Source of the DNA: Fidelibacterota bacterium | Lineage (GTDB): Bacteria > Marinisomatota > Marinisomatia > Marinisomatales > S15-B10 | Reading direction: 5' to 3' | Assembly: GCA_002715465.1 (NCBI GenBank) | Contig: PAYY01000007.1 | Coordinates: 40,595-104,594, forward strand | DNA length: 64,000 nt | Part shown: positions 55,572 to 62,281 of the stretch, piece by piece | Position numbering within the stretch: the stretch's first letter is position 1 | Layout: every line of letters begins with the position of its first letter | Notes under the pieces: generated by a model | Databases searched by the model: none | Told to the model about the DNA's origin: nothing | Seen by the model: the letters and a program-made list of their open reading frames with translations, nothing else | Translations under genes and position numbers: made by a program

Positions 55572-56366
55572 ATGGCAGCGACTCCTCAAGAAAGAAAAAA
55601 GTTGATAGCGAAAGGCCGTGATGAAGTAGAGGAAGGGCTTCCTGGTTGGTTTGGTACTTTTGCAGATATGATGACTTTATTATTTGCGTTCTTTGTATTG
55701 CTAGCGGCTATTTCTACTATTGATCCTGTTAAACTTCAAGAAATGGCTGATGGTGTAGGTAAATCTGTAGGCAAAAAGGAAAAGCTTGATAATCAATCGA
55801 TGTCGCTTGCAGATGTTAAAAAAGCTGCAGAAAAAATGGTTGAAGAAATGGAAGCAGACCCTGAAACTGGTGAAAAACCAGTTGAGGTTACCACAGGGCC
55901 TAAGGGGGTGACCATAGGAATATCATCAGATATTAGTTTTACTTCAGGTTCAGCAAGTCTTAGGCCTGAAATTGTAAATGTTCTTGACAAAATTGTCCCG
56001 ACTATTCAAGATTCGTATTTTAACGTAGCAGTTGAAGGGCATACAGATACCGATATCCTGCCAAGGTCTATCCAATCAAGATACCCTTCTAATTGGGAAC
56101 TGTCAGGAGCTAGGGCCGCAGCGGTTGTGAGACAGTTGATTAATATGGAGGTAGACCCTACAAGATTGCAAGCTGTTGGATATGCACAATATGTTCCTCG
56201 AGACAGACCGACGGACAAAGTTATTACAGATGATTTAATTAAAGAGTTAAATGAAACAAGAGAAATGAAAGCCCGGAATAGACGTGTAGAAATTACTTTT
56301 CTTGCGTCTCGTTCGGGATCACAACAATCTATTATTAAGGAAGAGGCTTCAGATGATAATAGTTAG
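55572..56366 (+). CDS. motB: MotB-type stator protein with OmpA-like domain
   Basis: 264 residues. Seen: a cytoplasmic tail, one membrane helix with the conserved ion-binding Asp at residue 32 (WFGTFADMMTLLFAFFVLLA), a plug/linker, and a C-terminal peptidoglycan-binding OmpA domain (GSASLRPEIVNVLDKI, VEGHTDTDILP, WELSGARAAAVVRQLI, NRRVEITFL). The stator is anchored to the cell wall through this domain. Starts five bases after motA stop. All key MotB features are intact, so the motor is probably active. Confidence 0.94.
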   Translation: MAATPQERKKLIAKGRDEVEEGLPGWFGTFADMMTLLFAFFVLLAAISTIDPVKLQEMADGVGKSVGKKEKLDNQSMSLADVKKAAEKMVEEMEADPETGEKPVEVTTGPKGVTIGISSDISFTSGSASLRPEIVNVLDKIVPTIQDSYFNVAVEGHTDTDILPRSIQSRYPSNWELSGARAAAVVRQLINMEVDPTRLQAVGYAQYVPRDRPTDKVITDDLIKELNETREMKARNRRVEITFLASRSGSQQSIIKEEASDDNS

Positions 56367-56398
56367 ATTTACTCCGAGGTAAAAGGGGGAATAGTAAT

Positions 56399-57982
56399 AT
56401 GAAGATGCGGATAATCAAGCCCATTTTTGGGCTTTTGCTAATAGTGAGCATTTCTGGGCAAGAATCAACTTATCTAGCCCAGAAACTTATGCTTGAAAAT
56501 AATCTGAAAAGTCGAATTGAATCGGCGTTACAGAAGGTTATGGATGACCATAGATATGTTTTAGATGTAACGGTGGATCTGAAGTTTACTCCTACAGTTA
56601 CTGAAGAAGTAACCTTTAGACCCGCAGGATCTGAAGATGCTACATCAGCTGTGAAGACAGGACGTAAAGAAGCATCCAAGTCCACTCCAATAATTTCAGA
56701 AACGCAAGAGTCTCGATCGCGGATGACAGGTATTCCCATTCCTGGCTTTGATTTTCAGAGTATGGATGATGAAGAGCCTGTTGAAATAGTTGTGCCAGAA
56801 GAAACAGCTGATACTCCTTCAACTATTGTTGAAGCTCCCTCTAATGGTGCACAAATTTTAAGTCAGTCTTACAAAGACACTAAAGCATCTGTGCCAGTAG
56901 TTGAGCGCTTAGAGGTAAGTTGTATTCTTCCTGAGGGGTCAGCGCCAGAACTAATAGAAAATGTTCGTCAGATTATTATGGTAGCATCCCATTTTGATAG
57001 AACACGGGGAGATATTCTATCCGTAATGACAGCTTCTTTCCGCCAAAGAAAAGATGAAAGGACAGCTGAATCAATTATTCTTCGCTCTATTGCTGAAAAA
57101 ATTGATCAATTAGAAGAAAAACAAGCTGATGCAGAAGCACAAGTTGCTGATGATTGGAGAATGGAATTAGAAAGCTGGAAAGATGAAGAAGCTCGTCGTC
57201 GGGAAGAGGAAAGAGCTGTGTGGAGAGCTGAAATTGATAGACTTGAGAATGATCGTATTGCTAGAGAATTTGAGAATGAAAGACAGGCCTTGTTAGAAAG
57301 AGATTCACTTAGAATGAACCAATTGACAGCTGAAATTTCTCAATTGAAAGAGATTCTTTCTGGGCCTCAATTATCAGAAGAAGAGCAAGTTGCTACTGAA
57401 CAGGCTGTTGCTAATAAAGAAAATGAAAAGGCAGCTCTAGATTCTCTTATTGAGCAAAAACTAGCAATGTTAGAACAAGCTCAGAAAGAGATGGAAGGAA
57501 TGGGTGGTGGAATGAGTAATATGCCCATTTATCTAATGAGTGCAATATCACTGCTTGCAGTTTTGGCTCTAGCAGCGGTTATTCTTTTTAATGGCCGTTC
57601 CAAGCAACCTAAATATGTTATGCCACCTCCTTGGATGATGCAACCCCCTCCTTCTAAAAAAAAAGTGAATGATAATAATGGAAATGGAGAACATAATACA
57701 GGAGGACAAATTTCCACCCCTACACCAGTTACTCCCACACCAGTTGCGTCGGCAAGTCCTTCTTCTTTTCAAGAAGATCCAGGGGTATTACAATCTGAAA
57801 TGACCCAGACAAAGGAATCAGTGGTTTCAATGAGTGTTGGAGATCCTGATGTTGCAACAGCTGTGGTAAAGGATTGGTTAGAACAGGAGGCTCCTCCGGC
57901 TCCTGAGCCCGAAGTTGTCACTCCAGAAGCTCCGTCAGAGACGGAAAATGATGGTGGAAAAAAGAAGAAAAAGAAGAAATAA
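56399..57982 (+). CDS. fliF: Minimal FliF-like ring protein with FliG-binding tail
   Basis: 527 residues. Seen: an N-terminal signal/anchor (IIKPIFGLLLIVSISG); a domain near 33-210 that matches the FliF third ring-building motif (LENNLKSRIESALQKVM, LDVTVDLKF, then VERLEVSCILPEG and FDRTRGDILSVM); a long charged coiled coil at about 220-370; a membrane helix at about 375-396 (MPIYLMSAISLLAVLALAAVILF); and a cytoplasmic Pro-rich tail with SVGDPDVATAVVKDWLEQE near 478-497, like the FliF helix that binds FliG, ending in Lys-rich KKKKKKK. RBM1 and RBM2 (PilF/SecretinN-like) of flagellar FliF are absent and the coiled coil is an addition. It probably forms the MS-ring-like base of a different machine. 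It is preceded by TCCGAGGTAA (56373-56382) and an AAGGGGG site. Confidence 0.85.
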   Translation: MKMRIIKPIFGLLLIVSISGQESTYLAQKLMLENNLKSRIESALQKVMDDHRYVLDVTVDLKFTPTVTEEVTFRPAGSEDATSAVKTGRKEASKSTPIISETQESRSRMTGIPIPGFDFQSMDDEEPVEIVVPEETADTPSTIVEAPSNGAQILSQSYKDTKASVPVVERLEVSCILPEGSAPELIENVRQIIMVASHFDRTRGDILSVMTASFRQRKDERTAESIILRSIAEKIDQLEEKQADAEAQVADDWRMELESWKDEEARRREEERAVWRAEIDRLENDRIAREFENERQALLERDSLRMNQLTAEISQLKEILSGPQLSEEEQVATEQAVANKENEKAALDSLIEQKLAMLEQAQKEMEGMGGGMSNMPIYLMSAISLLAVLALAAVILFNGRSKQPKYVMPPPWMMQPPPSKKKVNDNNGNGEHNTGGQISTPTPVTPTPVASASPSSFQEDPGVLQSEMTQTKESVVSMSVGDPDVATAVVKDWLEQEAPPAPEPEVVTPEAPSETENDGGKKKKKKK

Positions 57983-57985
57983 GTC

Positions 57986-58918
57986 ATGATTACAAAATAT
58001 TACCAACTAGCGGGTATTGATAAAGTTGCTGTTGTATTTTCCATTATTGGGGAGAATGTAGCTGTGAAGCTTCTCAAGGGTTTATCCGAAACAGATGTCC
58101 AGAGGATTCGTGCGCGATCTAGAGAAATGGAACAAGTCTCTACAGCTCTCAAAAAACAGGTTATGGATGAGTTTTATCTTTCTGTGATCTCTCAAAAATT
58201 AAAGTCTGAAAGTGAGCCGGAATCTAAAAAACCCTTTGATTTTATAGATGAATTAGCTGATGAGCAGTTAATTGCATTGTTAGAAGTTGAAGAGCCTAGC
58301 ATAATTGCTATTGCTTTAGCGCAGGTTTCCTCAGATAGGCGAATGAAAGTATTAAGTCGGTTAAACCCCGAAGCAAAAGGAGCAGTTCTGATGAAACTAG
58401 GCTCATTGAACAATGTTCCACTTGAAGGAATCGTTAATGTTGCTTCTCAGCTCAGAACAAAATCTCTATATCTTCCAAAAGCTGTTGAGTTTACTAGAAG
58501 CGGTGGTAAAGATGTGGCTGATATTCTGGGCCAAATGACTCCTTTTGAAGAAGAGCAGTATCTTGAAACAATTTCCCGCGAAGACCCTGAGCTTGCAGCA
58601 GAAATCAAGAAATACCATTTAACTTTTGATGACATTCTAACTTCATTCCCAGAGAATCTATTGAGAGATTTGATGAATTCAGTAGAGTTGGATGCAATTG
58701 CATTGGCGCTTAAGGGAAGCAGTCAAGATCAAGTCGATAAAATTTTAGGAAATCTTCCTCAAAAAAAACAGGCTATGTATGAGCCAGTAGAAGGAGCTGT
58801 AGCAAAAAACGATGTTGATAAAGCCCAAAAAACCATAGTAGATGCCGCGCGCCAAATGGAAAAAGATGGAAGGTTCAGTTTGGAAGAGGTTCTCGGTTCC
58901 GCCGAAATGGTGGAATAG
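57986..58918 (+). CDS. fliG: FliG-type motor switch/torque protein
   Basis: 310 residues with all three FliG domains. Seen: N-terminal domain that binds FliF (GIDKVAVVFSIIGENVAVKLLKGL), middle domain with the EHPQ-like position as EEPSIIAIALAQ and the armadillo helices, and the C-terminal torque domain with LTFDDILTSFPENLLRDLMNSVELDAIALALKG, KILGNLPQKKQ, and DVDKAQKTIVDAARQMEKDG. Charged residues in the torque helix are present, so it can interact with MotA. The last 14 residues have a diverged duplicate at 60373-60417. It starts three bases after the FliF-like gene and ends the operon. No FliM or FliN gene is nearby. Confidence 0.93.
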   Translation: MITKYYQLAGIDKVAVVFSIIGENVAVKLLKGLSETDVQRIRARSREMEQVSTALKKQVMDEFYLSVISQKLKSESEPESKKPFDFIDELADEQLIALLEVEEPSIIAIALAQVSSDRRMKVLSRLNPEAKGAVLMKLGSLNNVPLEGIVNVASQLRTKSLYLPKAVEFTRSGGKDVADILGQMTPFEEEQYLETISREDPELAAEIKKYHLTFDDILTSFPENLLRDLMNSVELDAIALALKGSSQDQVDKILGNLPQKKQAMYEPVEGAVAKNDVDKAQKTIVDAARQMEKDGRFSLEEVLGSAEMVE

Positions 58919-59065
58919 CGGAACGTTACTTTATAAAAACTTTTACAGCATGATCAGTTTATTAGTTGTTCATAGGACTTATGAGCAATTGTTTTGTACC
59001 GATCAATCAAGTCACAGCGCTAGTTCAACCAAACGATACGATAAGCAACAAGGGCCGTACGTAAT

Positions 59066-60298
59066 ATGTTGGCAATAGACGGCGGGACGAGAGTCCGAGA
59101 AACACCTTTTCCCAAACGGTATCTTTTTGGTGAAGAGGAGCGTGCGGCAGCGCTTAGTCTCTTCGACCAGGCGATGATGAGCGGTGTTGCAATCCACTAT
59201 AGTGGGCCAGAGGAACTGGCCTACGAAAAAGAATTTGCGTCCTTTATGGGAGGAGGCTATGCCGATTTGGTTAATTCGGGGACTTCAGCCCTATACGTGG
59301 CTTTGGGAGCTCTAGAGTTAGAAGCTGCGGGTGAAGTGGTTATACCACCAATTACCGATATGGGTGGTGCAATGCCAGTGGCACTGATGTGTTTGGTGCC
59401 GGTGGTTGCCGATGCCGCGCCAGGCTCCTTCAATGCTGGGGCTGAGCAAATCGAGGCGGTGCTTACGCCGCACACCCGTGCTATTATCGTTGCACATATT
59501 GGCGGTGAACTAGCCGATATGGATCCTATTCTGTCGTTGGCGGCAGACTATGGAATTCCGGTTATTGAGGATTGTGCTCAAGCCCACGGTGCGCTTTACA
59601 AGGGTAGGATGGCTGGCACCCTCGGCAATATTTCCACCTTTTCTACGATGAGCGGAAAGCATCATGCTACAGGACCACAGGGTGGTGTGGTTTTTACGCA
59701 CAACGAAGACTTGTGCTGGGAAGCCAAGCGCTTCTCCGATCGTGGCAAGCCCTTTAATAGCAATACCGATAGTAATATGCGCGCGGGGCTCAATTTAAAT
59801 GGGAATGACCTATCGGCTGCGATCGGGCGTGTGCAGTTGCTGAAAATCGGGGATATGATTGACAAGCGGCGTCAATTGGCGTCGAGCATCGAGGCATCGA
59901 TCGCAGACCTTAAGGCGATCCGATTGGGTTCGCGGCTTCCCAAAACCGAAGGTGTCTACTGGTTTGTGCGATTTCACATCGAGGTTGAGAAGTTAACGGT
60001 AGACAAGGAAGTTTTCGCTGCGGCAGTGGCGGCAGAAGGCATTCCCGTAACGGCATCGTACCGTCAAATTCCCTCGCATTTTAAGTGGTTTAAAGAACGG
60101 CAGGTTTTTCCCGGAAGCGACTATCCCTGGGGTTTGCCGGCTTACAAAGGTGATCGAGACGCCCAGTTTCCTTGCCGAAACGCGATTGCTGCGGTAGAGA
60201 GCCATTTTATCATGTTTATCCATGAAAACTGGGGCCCACAAGAGGTGGATGATGTAGCGGCAGCACTGGGGAAAGTGGAAACGGCATATTTGCGTTGA
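59066..60298 (+). CDS. DegT/DnrJ/EryC1/StrS-type aminotransferase
   Basis: 410 residues of the PLP sugar-aminotransferase-like family. Seen: N-terminal AIDGGTRVRETPFPKRYLFGEEE, the substrate region MGGGYADLVNSGTSALYVAL, VIEDCAQAHGALYKGRMAG, the position of the PLP Lys region with STFSTMSGKHHATGPQGGVV, and NGNDLSAAIGRVQL. Codon use and base composition are visibly richer in G and C (many GCG, GGC, GCC codons) than in all neighbours, which use mostly A/T third bases. I infer recent acquisition. It lies between fliG and the displaced fliG tail. Sugar biosynthesis partners are not adjacent. Its ATG follows a ~147-base GC-mixed spacer. Confidence 0.85.
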   Translation: MLAIDGGTRVRETPFPKRYLFGEEERAAALSLFDQAMMSGVAIHYSGPEELAYEKEFASFMGGGYADLVNSGTSALYVALGALELEAAGEVVIPPITDMGGAMPVALMCLVPVVADAAPGSFNAGAEQIEAVLTPHTRAIIVAHIGGELADMDPILSLAADYGIPVIEDCAQAHGALYKGRMAGTLGNISTFSTMSGKHHATGPQGGVVFTHNEDLCWEAKRFSDRGKPFNSNTDSNMRAGLNLNGNDLSAAIGRVQLLKIGDMIDKRRQLASSIEASIADLKAIRLGSRLPKTEGVYWFVRFHIEVEKLTVDKEVFAAAVAAEGIPVTASYRQIPSHFKWFKERQVFPGSDYPWGLPAYKGDRDAQFPCRNAIAAVESHFIMFIHENWGPQEVDDVAAALGKVETAYLR

Positions 60299-60372
60299 GG
60301 TAATAATTATGGCCTTATGTCTTGCGCCTAGCAAAGTGTAAGGCTTGGGGCGGGCATTCCCCGAAAACGATA

Positions 60373-60417
60373 TTTGCTTCGGAAGACGTGTTTGGTTCAG
60401 CTAAAATGGTTGATTAA
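60373..60417 (+). pseudogene. Displaced duplicate of the fliG 3-prime end
   Basis: Read in one frame the bases give FASEDVFGSAKMVD and a TAA stop. The end of the intact FliG (58874-58918) reads FSLEEVLGSAEMVE and stop. Eight of 14 residues are identical and several others are conservative (E/D, K/E). At the DNA level most differences fall at third codon positions. It has no start and lies alone, 1499 bases after the matching fliG end, on the far side of the aminotransferase gene. It looks like the original tail left behind when another fliG end plus the aminotransferase gene came in. Confidence 0.7.
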
Positions 60418-60499
60418 TTATTATTTACAGTTGAATCGATTATTCTATTAGTTTTGTCTTTAACTAAAATTCTAGCAAAGTTTTTGCAAAAGAATATAT

Positions 60500-60519
60500 A
60501 ATTGTTTCGGATAACAATT
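60500..60519. repeat. Short inverted repeat, weak terminator or operator
   Basis: AATTGTT (60500-60506) and AACAATT (60513-60519) are perfect inverted repeats around TCGGAT. On the minus strand it lies about 40 bases after the M28 peptidase stop and is followed by T-rich DNA, so it could be a weak terminator. The stem is AT-only apart from one G-C pair. Confidence 0.3.
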
Positions 60520-60556
60520 GTAAAATACAAATACCTCCCATTTATTTATTGGATAC

Positions 60557-62185
60557 TTAGTGTTTTATTTGATCTGGCAACATTGGTAGTTCACCAGCAT
60601 TTTTTCTTAGCTTCGTTTCATTGTTCGCCACACTCCAACTAGTAAGATATATGAGCCGAGAGACTTTTTCCAATTTTTGGAAGTTAATTTTCTCTATCGT
60701 ATCTGTTGTTTTATGGTAATCTTCATGAACTCCAGCAAAATAAAAAATAATAGGAATCCCAAATTGAGCAAAATTGTAATGATCGCTCCTATAGTAAAAT
60801 CTTTGAGGATCATTTTTTGAATTAAAGCGATAGTTTAAAAACAAGTTTTCAATTTGATTCGCAGCGTATTCATTAATTTCATGCAAATCTTGGCTAATCA
60901 TATTTGAGCCAATGATATACACACTATCAGGTGCATTCCTTCCAATCATATCAATATTTAGATCAGCAACAGTATTAGATAATGGTAAAAGAGGCTTTTT
61001 TACATAATGTTTTGAACCAAGCAACCCCTTTTCTTCGCCTGAAACTGCAAGAAATAAGAATCCTCTTTTGGAAGGGGTCGTATTTTTAGTAATAGCTTCT
61101 GCTATTTCCATAAGAGCTGAGGTTCCTGAAGCATTATCATCAGCACCATAATAAATTTCTCCCTTTGTATTTTTACCGACATGATCATAATGGGCGGATA
61201 TAACAACCGTTTCGTGACCGATAAAAGGATCAGTACCTGGTAAATATCCAACAATATTATTTGAAATAATTGATTCCTTTATAAGATTAATATTGAGACG
61301 TATATAGCTGTTTGATATAGATCTGCCATTGGATTTCCCTTCTGATTCGAGCTCTATCTGAAGGTCGCGCAATGTTTTCCCAGTTCCTGATAATATTCTA
61401 TCAGCTGTAGTTTCAGAAATCGTTATAACTGGTACAATATCATCAGAAGTCGGAAGGGACATGCTTTCTCGATGAAGCCACTTTTTCCAACGCTTTTGTT
61501 TATCTGGGAAAAGCTCATCTGATTTAGGGTTAGTAGCAATTAAAACAGCCGATGCGCCATTTTTTTTGGCTTGATCTAGTTTTTCTCGGAGATCCGAAAA
61601 ACGAGTATCAAATGAGCCATTAAATCTATTCGGATTATCCAGTTCGGGTTCTCCGTCAATAATTAAAACAATACAATTGTTTACCGAAATACCCGCATAA
61701 TCATTGTAATTATACTCCTTACTAGAGATGCCGTACCCAGCATAGACAACTGGTGCTTGAATTTCAATGCTTCCTGAAAGGCCTCTTGGCGACACAAAAA
61801 AATCCTCTTCGTATTGAAAATTTTCTTTAAGAGAGCTTGATCCATAATCTAAGAGTAGAGTAAGCTGATTTTTATTGCTCAATTTTGTTTTTATCAATTC
61901 ATATCTCTGAAAATAAGAATTATTGTTGAGGAGAGGAGTTAAACCCACCCGACGAAAATGGGATGCTATATATTCTCCAGCAATAGCAAGACCAGTTTCA
62001 CCAGTAGCCCTTCCTTCTGTAACATCAGAAGCGAGAAACGTAAGATGTGCTTCAAGATCGGTTCTGGAAATGGTTTCCATTCCAGTTCGTGCCGCATCAA
62101 CATCAAAAGTGGGAGAAAAGTAAATATCAGATTGACTATAAAGTCCAATGATAAAAAATGTGCTAATGGCAGCTATTCTTAACAT
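60557..62185 (-). CDS. Exported M28-family zinc aminopeptidase
   Basis: 542 residues. Seen: signal peptide (RIAAISTFFIIGLYS), a PA-type domain in the middle (NNCIVLIIDGEPEL), and the M28 dizinc core: SAHYDHVG, YYGADDNASGTSALMEIA, SGEEKGLLGS, LNIDMIGRN and the last His in YRSDHYNFAQFGIP. Probably a periplasmic or outer-membrane-facing aminopeptidase that recovers amino acids. It is downstream of ppdK on the minus strand, with a terminator-like hairpin between, so it is likely to have its own promoter. Confidence 0.93.
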   Translation of the reverse strand: MLRIAAISTFFIIGLYSQSDIYFSPTFDVDAARTGMETISRTDLEAHLTFLASDVTEGRATGETGLAIAGEYIASHFRRVGLTPLLNNNSYFQRYELIKTKLSNKNQLTLLLDYGSSSLKENFQYEEDFFVSPRGLSGSIEIQAPVVYAGYGISSKEYNYNDYAGISVNNCIVLIIDGEPELDNPNRFNGSFDTRFSDLREKLDQAKKNGASAVLIATNPKSDELFPDKQKRWKKWLHRESMSLPTSDDIVPVITISETTADRILSGTGKTLRDLQIELESEGKSNGRSISNSYIRLNINLIKESIISNNIVGYLPGTDPFIGHETVVISAHYDHVGKNTKGEIYYGADDNASGTSALMEIAEAITKNTTPSKRGFLFLAVSGEEKGLLGSKHYVKKPLLPLSNTVADLNIDMIGRNAPDSVYIIGSNMISQDLHEINEYAANQIENLFLNYRFNSKNDPQRFYYRSDHYNFAQFGIPIIFYFAGVHEDYHKTTDTIEKINFQKLEKVSRLIYLTSWSVANNETKLRKNAGELPMLPDQIKH

Positions 62186-62214
62186 AAAGTGAAGTTAAGT
62201 AACCTTTTTCAGAC

Positions 62215-62246
62215 AAAAAAGATGGATTGAAAGAGCATTTCCATCC
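62215..62246 (-). terminator. Terminator after ppdK
   Basis: On the minus strand GATGGA (62226-62221 on the plus side complement: TCCATC at 62240-62245) pairs with TCCATC across a 13-base loop, and is followed by TTTTTT. It lies about 37 bases after the ppdK stop. An outer repeat AAGTTAAG/CTTAACTT (62192-62199 and 62246-62253) could extend the structure. Confidence 0.55.
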
Positions 62247-62281
62247 TTAACTTAAAAGTATAGAAGGTTAATTCTAATAAG

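Noticed and set aside
58919..60372. Insertion sequence or transposon around the DegT gene
   Set aside because: No transposase, no terminal inverted repeats and no short target duplication were seen; the only repeats are the diverged fliG tails, which fit recombination between fliG alleles better.
60500..60519. Resemblance to the lac operator (AATTGT...GGATAACAATT)
   Set aside because: The match is one base shorter than lacO and has no lac genes or vector sequence around it. The flanks are native AT-rich DNA, so chance convergence or a weak terminator is more likely.
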